Source: Christensenellaceae bacterium (GTDB taxonomy: Bacteria; Bacillota; Clostridia; Christensenellales; CAG-138). Taken from it: a stretch of 40,839 nucleotides of DNA. This document shows, piece after piece, positions 15,095 to 22,701 of the stretch. Below the pieces are notes generated by a model. That model searched no databases and was not told where the DNA came from. It was given only the letters and a program-made list of their open reading frames with translations. The position numbers and the translations under genes were made by a program. The DNA lies in NCBI GenBank assembly GCA_022510765.1, contig JAFLSU010000014.1, positions 1 through 40,839 of the forward strand, in the 5' to 3' direction. Position 1 is the stretch's first letter. Each line of letters begins with the position of its first letter.

Positions 15095-15979
15095 ATGGAA
15101 ACAAACCGTAAACGTCGTTACGGAGACCGTAAAGACGCATATTTGGTTCGCGATCTCGACGCGATGCACAAGTTCACGCCGTATCTGCTCCCGAACAGAT
15201 GCGATAATGAAGCGGTGATGAGCGAGCTCATAGAGCTTGATGCCGTTAACAAGTACGTCGCCAAGAAGAACGAAGCAAATCCCAATTTCAAGTATACCCT
15301 GTTCCATGTGCTGTGCGCCGCAACCGTAAAGACGATTGCCCTTCGACCGAAGCTTAACTGGTTCGTGCAAGGACATCGTGTTTATGAACGCAAGGCTATC
15401 AGTATTTCGTTTGTCGTGAAGAAGAAGTTTCAGGACGATTCCTATGAGGCATTGGCTATTCTTGACATCGATAGACAGGGTGATTCGCCGGTGGAGCAGA
15501 TCCACAGCAAGGTCGAAAAATTCGTAACCGCCGTTCGGAAGCATGATATGACGGACGGTACAACCGATGTGATGGATACACTGACCAAGCTGCCCAGGTG
15601 GCTTGTCAGGATCATCGTCGGGATACTCATGTGGCTTGATTATCACGGCTGGGTTCCTTCCGGTTTAACTAAGGACGATCCGTATAATTCTTCCGTTTTC
15701 GTAAGCAATCTGGGCAGCATCAAGATGCACGCAAGCTATCATCATCTTACAAACTGGGGCACCAATTCTTTATTTGCTATTATTGATGAAAAACATATGC
15801 ACCCGTTTTACGATGAAAATGGCAGCGTCACCATGAAGGAAGCCTTGAGACTCGGATTGACGGTCGATGAAAGGATCGCGGACGGTGTGTACTTTGCAAA
15901 CAGCGTGAGACTCCTCAAAAAGCTGCTTGCGGAACCCGAATTGCTCGACCTTCCGATAGATACACCGGTGGAGTACTAA
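15095..15979 (+). CDS. Stand-alone E2-like (CAT-fold) acyltransferase
   Basis: The 294-residue protein resembles the catalytic domain of 2-oxoacid dehydrogenase E2 and chloramphenicol acetyltransferase, without lipoyl or E1-binding domains. Family strands are seen at SISFVVKKKF (about 106-115) and VFVSNLGSIKM (about 204-214). The catalytic motif normally DHRxxDG reads D258-E-R-I-A-D-G264, so Glu replaces the acid-base histidine. A hydrophobic segment at about 165-185 (LVRIIVGILMWLDYHGW) may bind membrane or acyl chain. No E1 or E3 gene is near; an acyl ligase follows 31 bases after its stop. I infer an acyl carrier or acyl acceptor role with that ligase, not a dehydrogenase role. Confidence 0.75.
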   Translation: METNRKRRYGDRKDAYLVRDLDAMHKFTPYLLPNRCDNEAVMSELIELDAVNKYVAKKNEANPNFKYTLFHVLCAATVKTIALRPKLNWFVQGHRVYERKAISISFVVKKKFQDDSYEALAILDIDRQGDSPVEQIHSKVEKFVTAVRKHDMTDGTTDVMDTLTKLPRWLVRIIVGILMWLDYHGWVPSGLTKDDPYNSSVFVSNLGSIKMHASYHHLTNWGTNSLFAIIDEKHMHPFYDENGSVTMKEALRLGLTVDERIADGVYFANSVRLLKKLLAEPELLDLPIDTPVEY

Positions 15980-16010
15980 ATCCAACAAGTATTTATTGAA
16001 AGGAAAAGTC

Positions 16011-17753
16011 ATGGAAACAAAACAGTTAAACACCCCGGAAGCGGAAGCTCCGTGGCTTAATTACTATGGAGATGTTAAATTCCATCTAAACTATCCTGAT
16101 TACAGCATTGCGGATGCGGTGTTCAAGACCGCAGAAAGAGAAGCGGAATATCCGGCGCTCTCGTTCATGGGCAAATCGTTCAGCTATAAGACTCTTGTCG
16201 AGAAGATAGACGCAGCAGCTGCCGGCTTTGTGGCTTTGGGCGTCAAAAAGGGCGATAAAGTCACTATCTGCATGCCCAATGTGCCTCAGGCTGTATTCTG
16301 TCTGTATGCACTCAATCGTATCGGGGCGATTGCGAGCATGATTCACCCGTTGTCTGCGGTAAACGAGATAGTGTTCTATCTTAAGGAAGTAGGCAGCAAG
16401 TACTTGCTCACCCTTGACCAGTTTTATGGTAAGCTTGCGGAGGTTGAAGAACAGTATAAGCTTAATAAGCTCATCATCACCTCCGCTGCGGATGAGCTTG
16501 GATTTGTTAAGTGTACGGCATTCAAGCTGATGAATGCAAAAAAGAACAAGGTTGACAATAAAGACCAAAATGTAATTCTTTGGAAGGATTTTATCAATAA
16601 CGGCAAGAATATCGAGCTGTCAAAGCATATCGTTCACCTTCCTGCAAACGATCCCGCCGTCATCCTGTTCTCCGGCGGCACGACGGGCGTGACCAAGGGC
16701 ATTTCATTGAGCGGTCTCAATTTCAACGCACTTGGCTTGCAGACTGCCGAGATGTGCTATCATCCCATAAAACATGCAAGGATGCTTGCAGCGATGCCGA
16801 TTTTCCACGGCTTCGGTCTCGGCGTGTGCATCCACACGATACTTGAGGCAGGAGGAACCAGCATACTTGTTCCTCAATTCAATGTAAAGAAATACGCTGA
16901 ATTGATCAAAACCGAGAAACCCAATTATATTGCGGGCGTTCCGACGTTGTTTGAGGCATTGACACGTAATCCGTATTTGGATGGCGCAAAGCTTGACTAT
17001 CTTAAAGGCGTGTTCTCCGGAGGCGACTCACTTTCGATCGAACTGAAAAAGCGTTTCGACGCTTTCCTTGTGGAGCATGGTGCGACGGTTCGTATTCGTG
17101 AGGGCTACGGCACGACCGAATGCGTTACAGCAAGCTGTCTTACGCCGTACATGGAGGAACGAGAAGGCAGCATCGGTATCCCGTTCCCGGATACCTACTA
17201 TAAGATCTGCAATGTTGGTTCCAATGATGAAGTTCCATATGGCGAGCTTGGCGAGATATGTCTTAGAGGACCTTCGGTCATGCTCGGGTATCTGAATCAT
17301 CCGGAGGAGAACGCAAACACCCTGCGTGTCCATGCGGATGGGCATACTTGGCTGCATACGGGCGATTTGGGATACATGGATAAGGACGGCTTTATTTATT
17401 TCAAACAGCGCATCAAGCGCATGATAATCACCAGCGGCTACAACGTGTATCCTTCTCAGCTTGAGAATATCATTGACGCGCATGAGGCCGTGCAGATGAG
17501 TTGCGTCATCGGCATAAAGGATGAGTACAAAATGCAAAAAGTAAAGGCGTATGTCGTGCTTAAGGATGGTTTCAAGCCCTCGGAGGAACTTCGGCAGGAT
17601 ATTCTTGCGTATTGCAGAAAACATATCGCAAAATATGCCATGCCCTATACGATTGAGTTCCGCTCAGAGCTTCCAAAGACGCTCGTAGGCAAGGTGGCAT
17701 ACACTGTGCTTGAGAAAGAAGCAAATACAGAGCTTGAGTCAAATGCAGGATAA
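16011..17753 (+). CDS. AMP-forming acyl-CoA synthetase / acyl-AMP ligase
   Basis: The 580-residue ANL-family enzyme activates a carboxylic acid with ATP and joins it to CoA or another thiol. It has the phosphate loop SGGTTGVTKG at 221-230, YGTTE at about 369-373, the hinge region around LHTGDLGYMDKDGF (about 444-457), and the C-terminal catalytic lysine K561 in PKTLVGKV. ATG 16011 has AAAGGA seven bases upstream; the longer TTG start at 15996 has none. It is the second gene of the operon after the E2-like protein. The chain length of the substrate is not evident. Confidence 0.88.
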   Translation: METKQLNTPEAEAPWLNYYGDVKFHLNYPDYSIADAVFKTAEREAEYPALSFMGKSFSYKTLVEKIDAAAAGFVALGVKKGDKVTICMPNVPQAVFCLYALNRIGAIASMIHPLSAVNEIVFYLKEVGSKYLLTLDQFYGKLAEVEEQYKLNKLIITSAADELGFVKCTAFKLMNAKKNKVDNKDQNVILWKDFINNGKNIELSKHIVHLPANDPAVILFSGGTTGVTKGISLSGLNFNALGLQTAEMCYHPIKHARMLAAMPIFHGFGLGVCIHTILEAGGTSILVPQFNVKKYAELIKTEKPNYIAGVPTLFEALTRNPYLDGAKLDYLKGVFSGGDSLSIELKKRFDAFLVEHGATVRIREGYGTTECVTASCLTPYMEEREGSIGIPFPDTYYKICNVGSNDEVPYGELGEICLRGPSVMLGYLNHPEENANTLRVHADGHTWLHTGDLGYMDKDGFIYFKQRIKRMIITSGYNVYPSQLENIIDAHEAVQMSCVIGIKDEYKMQKVKAYVVLKDGFKPSEELRQDILAYCRKHIAKYAMPYTIEFRSELPKTLVGKVAYTVLEKEANTELESNAG

Positions 17754-17758
17754 GTAAT

Positions 17759-17799
17759 GCTTTCAAAGCAGGCTCAAAGCTCCTGTGTGCTTTGAAAGC
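17759..17799 (+). terminator. Hairpin after the acyl ligase
   Basis: A perfect 12-pair stem pairs 17759-17770 with 17788-17799. There is no T run, so it may be a processed 3' end; a second, more typical terminator follows at 17851. Confidence 0.5.
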
Positions 17800-17850
17800 A
17801 GCCTGATTTACGAGCATTGGGCATACTGAAAAGAATAAGGTATTATAGCT

Positions 17851-17887
17851 GTAAGCTGCTCTATCGACAGGGCAGCTTACTTATTTA
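17851..17887 (+). terminator. Intrinsic terminator before ylmC
   Basis: A 12-pair stem (17851-17862 with 17869-17880, one G-U) with loop ATCGAC is followed by TTATTTA. It closes the transcript of the acyl ligase operon. Confidence 0.7.
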
Positions 17888-17997
17888 AAAATATTTTGTA
17901 TTCAGAAGCTCATTTGTGCAGAAAATGTTGGAACATGATGAAAAATAACGAGGGCAGGCGCATAAGATGTCATGAAAGCTTTTCGGAGGTTTTTGTT

Positions 17998-18252
17998 ATG
18001 GCAAACACTACTTTTTGCGATCTTAAGGAAAAGGAAATCATAAACATCTGCGACGGCGCAAGGCTGGGATGCATCTGCGATCTGGAGATAGATGACTGCA
18101 CCGGACAGATCTGCTCTATAGTCGTTCCTGGTCCTACGAGGTTTCTGGGTATAATCAAAAACTCGGAGGAACTCGTCATACCGTTCTGCAAAATACAGAA
18201 GATAGGTGATGATGTAATCCTCGTTGATATTTCTACAAGCATTATTAAATAG
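17998..18252 (+). CDS. YlmC/YmxH-family sporulation protein (PRC-barrel)
   Basis: The 84-residue protein matches the small PRC-barrel family called YlmC/YmxH, conserved in spore formers. The core is IINICDGARLGCICDLEIDD (about 14-33), followed by the alternating strands of the barrel. ATG 17998 has CGGAGG eight bases upstream; the upstream in-frame extension to 17896 is composition noise. Its biochemical role is unknown. It precedes nrdR. Confidence 0.85.
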   Translation: MANTTFCDLKEKEIINICDGARLGCICDLEIDDCTGQICSIVVPGPTRFLGIIKNSEELVIPFCKIQKIGDDVILVDISTSIIK

Positions 18253-18260
18253 ATTAACGC

Positions 18261-18289
18261 TGGAAAATAACGGATTACTGTGATATACT
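18261..18289 (+). promoter_or_regulatory. Possible promoter of nrdR-pgeF
   Basis: TGGAAA (18261-18266), a 17-base spacer and TATACT (18284-18289), about 60 bases before the nrdR start. Confidence 0.45.
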
Positions 18290-18347
18290 TATGGGGAAGA
18301 ACGATGCATGGCGCTGAATGGCAGACTGCGCGTCAAGGAGGAGCTTT

Positions 18348-18821
18348 ATGAGATGCAGATATTGTTTGAGCGATGACAGCCGAGTCGTGGATTCGCGCCC
18401 GACCGAAGATGGAACTATACGCAGACGCCGAGAATGCACAAATTGCGGCAGACGCTTTACAACTTACGAAAAGATTGAGGAAATACCGATCACCGTCGTA
18501 AAGCGTGACGGTGCAAGGCAGCCTTTCGACAGCGAAAAGATCCTTGCGGGGGTTCGAAAGGCCTGTGAGAAGCGTCCGGTATCGTCTGCGGATCTTAACA
18601 AGCTGGTTGACGATGTTTCCAGAGAGATATTCAATACCCTCGAACAGGAGATCACGACCATACAGATAGGAGAGCTGGTCATGCGCAGAATAAAGGAGCT
18701 TGACGAGGTCGCTTATGTCCGATTTGCGTCGGTGTATCGTTCGTTCAAGGATATAAACACATTTATGGAGGAATTAAAAACGCTCCTTGGTGAAAGTAAT
18801 GAGGGTTTAGTCAACAAATGA
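18348..18821 (+). CDS. nrdR: Transcriptional repressor NrdR
   Basis: NrdR represses ribonucleotide reductase genes in response to ATP/dATP. The 157-residue protein has the N-terminal zinc ribbon C3-x2-C6 and C30-x2-C33, followed by RRFTTYE and an ATP-cone at about 48-138. ATG 18348 is preceded by AAGGAGGAG; the ORF extension to 18318 lacks support. It overlaps pgeF by four bases (ATGA). No NrdR box was looked for beyond this window, and no nrd gene is present here. Confidence 0.96.
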   Translation: MRCRYCLSDDSRVVDSRPTEDGTIRRRRECTNCGRRFTTYEKIEEIPITVVKRDGARQPFDSEKILAGVRKACEKRPVSSADLNKLVDDVSREIFNTLEQEITTIQIGELVMRRIKELDEVAYVRFASVYRSFKDINTFMEELKTLLGESNEGLVNK

Positions 18822-19663
18822 TAACGGACTTCAAGGATATTTACGCATCCATCGAACGAGGATATAATATATGCACATCGGATGGCGTTGCCATAGTGCG
18901 CGCTGACAATCTCTCATGCATCGATGGGCTTGAGCATGGTTTCTCAACCCGCATCGGAGGCATCAGTTCGGCCCCGTTCGATTCCTTGAATCTGGGTTTG
19001 TCTCGAAACGAACCGAGGGAGAACATACTGCGGAATTTCAGTATCCTATCGGATTCATTTTCACTCGATTACAATATTCTGGCGGTCGTGAACCATGAGC
19101 ATGGCTCAAACGTACTGAGGCTCGATAAAAACGACAGGGGGCGTGGCCTTTTTCGCGAACCGCTTCCGTTCAGCGACGGGCTTATTACGAACGACCCCGG
19201 AGTTACGCTCGTTACCGCTCATGCGGATTGCAGCGCGGTATTCCTTTATGATAAAGTCACCCGAAGCATCGGTCTTGCTCATGCGGGCTGGAAGGGAACG
19301 TTCAAACGCGTTGGGCAGAGACTTTGTGAACGCATGGTTAGTGAATTCGGGTGTGATCCATCGAACATCATTGCTGCGATCGGCCCCTGCATATGTTTCG
19401 ATTGCTTTGAGGTGGATGCTCAGCTTGGCGAGGATTTTAAAAACGAGTTTGGGTATGACGGTATAGTAAAGCCCGGACGAAAGGGAAAGTCATATGTCGA
19501 TATCGAAGCCGCACTTGCAATACAGCTGCTTGAAGCCGGAGTAGTCAGTGATCATCTTTCAATAATGCACCTATGTACCTACGAACGCAAAGATTTATTC
19601 TATTCCTATCGCAGGGACGGTGCTGATACGGGTTCGATGGCTTCTTTTATGCGGCTTGTATAA
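18818..19663 (+). CDS. pgeF: Peptidoglycan editing factor PgeF (YfiH/laccase-domain family)
   Basis: PgeF-family proteins remove wrongly incorporated amino acids from peptidoglycan precursors; some members act on purine nucleosides. The 281-residue protein has the zinc triad H93 (VNHEHGSNV), C138 (TAHADCSAVF) and H155 (GLAHAGWKGT), plus IGPCICFDCFEV at about 188-199. It is coupled to nrdR by an ATGA overlap, a common pairing in Clostridia. Confidence 0.92.
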   Translation: MITDFKDIYASIERGYNICTSDGVAIVRADNLSCIDGLEHGFSTRIGGISSAPFDSLNLGLSRNEPRENILRNFSILSDSFSLDYNILAVVNHEHGSNVLRLDKNDRGRGLFREPLPFSDGLITNDPGVTLVTAHADCSAVFLYDKVTRSIGLAHAGWKGTFKRVGQRLCERMVSEFGCDPSNIIAAIGPCICFDCFEVDAQLGEDFKNEFGYDGIVKPGRKGKSYVDIEAALAIQLLEAGVVSDHLSIMHLCTYERKDLFYSYRRDGADTGSMASFMRLV

Positions 19664-19730
19664 ATATTTGATATGTAGTTTTGTTAAATAACTTTCGAAC
19701 AACTTTAGATATGCAATCGAAATACGCATT

Positions 19731-19759
19731 TCAATTTTCAACAAAAAATACCATAGGAT
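19731..19759 (+). promoter_or_regulatory. Possible sigma-E promoter ahead of the spoIIIA region
   Basis: TCAATTT (19731-19737) and CATAGGAT (19752-19759), 14 bases apart, partly match the sigma-E -35 (KMATATT) and -10 (CATACA-T). The predicted start, near 19766, coincides with the first base of a long hairpin. Matches are imperfect. Confidence 0.3.
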
Positions 19760-19765
19760 TTATTT

Positions 19766-19820
19766 CTCCGTTCCGTACAGAATAAGCAGAAAGGCTCTGC
19801 CGGAATTTGTACGAACGGAG
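19766..19820 (+). promoter_or_regulatory. Leader hairpin that sequesters the ribosome binding site
   Basis: CTCCGTTC-C-GTACA (19766-19779) pairs with TGTACGAACGGAG (19808-19820), 13 pairs with one bulge, and holds an inner hairpin GCAGA/TCTGC (19786-19800). The only ribosome binding site of the next gene, CGGAG (19816-19820), is in the 3' arm, seven bases from its ATG. Translation should require opening of this stem. Confidence 0.6.
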
Positions 19821-19827
19821 TTAATTT

Positions 19828-20421
19828 ATGCCACTAACCACGATGGTTATCATCATACTTTTGATATTGCTGTTTACGGGGGTATTTGAACGAGTGCAGC
19901 GAAGCATTCGACTGCCAAAATACTGCCTGTATTATTTTCTTTTATGTTCGGCGGCACTATACGGGTTTAATGCGATCATCATACCGGAAATAGAGATTAA
20001 TCCGTCATGTCTGCTTGTACTCATCTCAGTTTCGACGCTTGCCGCCTATCGGAACGAAAAGCATTCTTTGATGGTAATACCCGTCTCCATGCTGCTGTGC
20101 GTTCCGACGGTACTTCTCAACCGTTTCTCTGAATGGAGCGAGCCTTTAATGTGCTTGACCGCCATGCTTCCTGCGTTATGTGTATTTACGAAACGTAACG
20201 TATGCTTCAATCTCGCCGTTGCCGCCGCAGCGCCCGTTATTGCCGTGCTTGCAGGATTCATATTCGATATTAATAATATCGGCTACGGGAGCGTTGTACT
20301 CGATTATCGAGTAGTTGACATGCAATTCATCGGTATGCTTTCGGTGTGTGTAGCGACGGAGCTGAAAGAATATGTTCTCAGACACATCCATCCTCGTCTT
20401 AAGCAACGATCAGAGCTGTAG
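19828..20421 (+). CDS. Hypothetical polytopic membrane protein before spoIIIAA
   Basis: The 197-residue protein has about six predicted membrane segments (about 5-19, 29-46, 52-66, 76-91, 102-116, 124-142) and a basic C-terminus. I do not recognise its family. It lies 130 bases before spoIIIAA and points the same way, so it may be expressed with sporulation genes. Start ATG 19828 uses CGGAG at seven bases, inside a hairpin. A sporulation role is inference from position only. Confidence 0.65.
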   Translation: MPLTTMVIIILLILLFTGVFERVQRSIRLPKYCLYYFLLCSAALYGFNAIIIPEIEINPSCLLVLISVSTLAAYRNEKHSLMVIPVSMLLCVPTVLLNRFSEWSEPLMCLTAMLPALCVFTKRNVCFNLAVAAAAPVIAVLAGFIFDINNIGYGSVVLDYRVVDMQFIGMLSVCVATELKEYVLRHIHPRLKQRSEL

Positions 20422-20494
20422 CAAAGGAATATTCACTTACACTTCGGGTAAAACCAACTGTAACAAAAGCATATACCGAATAACGGTCTATCCG

Positions 20495-20529
20495 AATACC
20501 CCTGTACATACACTATGGACAGGGGTATT
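20495..20529 (+). terminator. Hairpin upstream of spoIIIAA
   Basis: A perfect 11-pair stem (20495-20505 with 20519-20529) with a 13-base loop lies between the membrane protein gene and spoIIIAA. Only a short ATTT follows, so it could attenuate, terminate or simply stabilise the spoIIIA mRNA. It ends 12 bases before the GGAGGA of spoIIIAA. Confidence 0.5.
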
Positions 20530-20551
20530 TACTATGGTCTGGAGGAAGATT

Positions 20552-21472
20552 ATGGAAGCAGTTTCTTCGCTTAGGGTACTCAACACGGCTGAACAGGCGA
20601 TCCTTCGCGTGGTCCCTGACAGGCTAAAGAATACAGTTGAAAGCCTGTTGATATCGGACTATACGGAGGAAATACGTTTTCGGGTGAATCGTCCGGTGCA
20701 GACGATCGGCAGGAGAGGTGAGCGCCTGATTACGGAGCATTACGATTTTACAAAAAAGGAGGCCGAGTCGATGCTCGAAGCGATCTGTAACCACTCGGTA
20801 TATTCCATGGAAAACGAGCTTTGCGCAGGTTATGTCACTTTGGCGGGCGGCGCTCGCGTCGGAGTGAGCGGAAGACCCATCTTTGAAAAGGGCCGTATAA
20901 CGCGTTTGACCGCGGTCAGCAGCTTCAATATACGAATACCGAGAGAGGTCGTGGGCTGCGCGGAGACCTCAATGGACATGATCGCCCAAAACGGATACCC
21001 AATATCGGTGATAATAGCTTCGCCGCCCGGAATGGGTAAAACTACATTTCTGCGTGATTGTGCAAGGTGCATTTCGAACGGCATAGGTGTGCTTCGTCCC
21101 CTGCGCGTGGCGGTCGCGGATGAACGAAACGAGCTTTCGGGAAGCGTGGACGGCATACCAGAATTGGATCTCGGCATGCGCACCGATGTAATGGCATCCG
21201 TCCCCAAGCATATCAGTATACCGATGCTTGTCAGGAGCATGGCACCCGATGTAATTATTACCGATGAAATGGCGGGGGAGCAGGACTATCTTGCCGTCTC
21301 CGATGCGGCAAAATATGGGGTCGCGGTGATCGCGAGCGTTCATGCAGGCAGCGGTTCGGAGCTCCGCGCCAAGCCTTATATCGGTGCAGCAATCTCGGAG
21401 GGACTGTTTAAACGAGCGTTATTTTTGAGGCGAGTGGGCAGAAAAATCAACCTCCTGGCGGTGGATTCGTAA
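20552..21472 (+). CDS. spoIIIAA: Stage III sporulation protein AA (ATPase)
   Basis: SpoIIIAA is a secretion-type ATPase in the mother cell that powers or assembles the SpoIIIA-SpoIIQ channel to the forespore. The 306-residue protein has the Walker A loop SPPGMGKTT at 157-165, Walker B-like VIITDEM and the SVHAGS segment near the end. ATG 20552 is chosen because GGAGGA lies five to ten bases upstream; the open frame extends much further but that part overlaps the previous gene in another frame. It is the first gene of the spoIIIA operon. Confidence 0.95.
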   Translation: MEAVSSLRVLNTAEQAILRVVPDRLKNTVESLLISDYTEEIRFRVNRPVQTIGRRGERLITEHYDFTKKEAESMLEAICNHSVYSMENELCAGYVTLAGGARVGVSGRPIFEKGRITRLTAVSSFNIRIPREVVGCAETSMDMIAQNGYPISVIIASPPGMGKTTFLRDCARCISNGIGVLRPLRVAVADERNELSGSVDGIPELDLGMRTDVMASVPKHISIPMLVRSMAPDVIITDEMAGEQDYLAVSDAAKYGVAVIASVHAGSGSELRAKPYIGAAISEGLFKRALFLRRVGRKINLLAVDS

Positions 21473-21473
21473 T

Positions 21474-21971
21474 ATGCTTAGGGCTTTTGGTGCTGTAATA
21501 ATGTTCGGCATATGTACGGTGTTTGGAAAACTGCGCACGGAAAAATACAGGGGAAGACTTGACATGATGAATGCTATTATTGAGGACTTGCGGGCAGTGG
21601 AGACGGATCTAAGGTGCGAACGATGCGCTGCGCCTGTGCTGATTTCGCGTTTGGCTAAGGTTGGCAGGCTTCGCCCCCTATGGCAGGAAATGCTCTCGGC
21701 CATGCAGACTGGCTGTTCGTACGGCGATGCATGGAATAAGTCGAAAAAAATGCTTTGCAGCGCCGATGCGGAGGAGCTGGGCATTCTCGACACATTTTCC
21801 GGGAAATTCGGGGCGGGCGACGCGGATACGGAGCTTAGCCGACTCGAAAGAACCATAAGCAGGCTCGAGCTAATCGAAAAACGGCTTAAAGCCGAATATC
21901 CGAACCGAATAAAGCTTGCTGGAACGCTTTCGATGCTTTGCGGTCTTGCATTTGCGCTGATGATACTGTGA
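21474..21971 (+). CDS. spoIIIAB: Stage III sporulation protein AB
   Basis: The 165-residue protein resembles type II secretion GspF-like membrane proteins. It has an N-terminal hydrophobic segment (LRAFGAVIMFGICTVFG), a helical middle and a C-terminal helix (GTLSMLCGLAFALMIL). Motif TFSGKFGAGDADTELSRLE at about 104-122 is typical of SpoIIIAB. It begins one base after the spoIIIAA stop. Confidence 0.93.
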   Translation: MLRAFGAVIMFGICTVFGKLRTEKYRGRLDMMNAIIEDLRAVETDLRCERCAAPVLISRLAKVGRLRPLWQEMLSAMQTGCSYGDAWNKSKKMLCSADAEELGILDTFSGKFGAGDADTELSRLERTISRLELIEKRLKAEYPNRIKLAGTLSMLCGLAFALMIL

Positions 21972-22068
21972 ACGAGTCAAGGATGCGCATATGTACTTAA
22001 TAATAAAACGGATGGAGTACATTCAGTGCACTGTTGATACTATGAATTGGTAAAATACGGAGGAATAC

Positions 22069-22266
22069 ATGGGTATTGATGTTGTGTTCCGCATTGCGGG
22101 TATTGGAATACTGATCGCGGTTGCCTGTCAGCTGTTAAAGCAAACAGGGCGAGATGATATTGCGATGCTGACGGCACTTGCAGGACTTATTATCGTGATC
22201 ACAATGGTGATAGGCCTTATTTCAACGCTGTTCACAAACCTGCGCAGCGTGTTTCAACTCTATTGA
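22069..22266 (+). CDS. spoIIIAC: Stage III sporulation protein AC
   Basis: The 65-residue protein has two membrane helices (about 5-21 and 30-54) and the family start MGIDVVFRIAGIGI. ACGGAGG precedes ATG 22069. A 97-base gap separates it from spoIIIAB, longer than elsewhere in the operon, with a short inverted repeat ATGTACT/AGTACAT inside. Confidence 0.93.
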   Translation: MGIDVVFRIAGIGILIAVACQLLKQTGRDDIAMLTALAGLIIVITMVIGLISTLFTNLRSVFQLY

Positions 22267-22268
22267 TT

Positions 22269-22664
22269 ATGAATACATTTTCGCTCATCGGCTTTTCGGT
22301 GGTGACGGCAATTGCCGCATTCACGGTAAAGCAATACAATCCGCAGATAGCCGTCCATGTTTCACTTGCGGGCGGCGCAGTAATTGCGCTGTCGATACTC
22401 GCGGAATTAAGCGGTATTGTGGGCGAGCTGAACGCGCTTGCTGCAGAGGGAGGAGCTTCATCGGCTACGGTCGGGGTCATAATTAAAGCCGTGGGCATTG
22501 CGTATCTTTCAAGGCTTGGGACGGAATTATGCAGGGATATTGGGGAAAACGCTTTGGCGGTAAAAACGGAGATAGTAGGCAGGGTGATGCTGCTGAGTCT
22601 CGCGCTGCCGCTTATCGCGAACATTGCTTCAATACTTACAGAACTTATAAGGAACAGCTTGTGA
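22269..22664 (+). CDS. spoIIIAD: Stage III sporulation protein AD
   Basis: The 131-residue protein has about four membrane segments and the SpoIIIAD core IIKAVGIAYLSRLGTELCRDIGENALAVKTEIVGR at about 75-109. ATG 22269 lies two bases after the spoIIIAC stop; an in-frame TTG at 22263 is an alternative. Neither has a clear Shine-Dalgarno sequence, so translation probably depends on coupling. Confidence 0.92.
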   Translation: MNTFSLIGFSVVTAIAAFTVKQYNPQIAVHVSLAGGAVIALSILAELSGIVGELNALAAEGGASSATVGVIIKAVGIAYLSRLGTELCRDIGENALAVKTEIVGRVMLLSLALPLIANIASILTELIRNSL

Positions 22665-22701
22665 CTAAGTATAAACTTTCGGAGCATATAGGGAATAGCT
22701 T

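Noticed and set aside
17896..17997. N-terminal extension of the YlmC/YmxH-type gene
   Set aside because: The family starts at ATG 17998, which has a strong CGGAGG site; the upstream codons are not conserved-looking.
20422..20480. Sigma-E -35-like GAATATT before spoIIIAA
   Set aside because: The -35 match is good, but nothing resembling the sigma-E -10 lies at the needed 13-15 base spacing.
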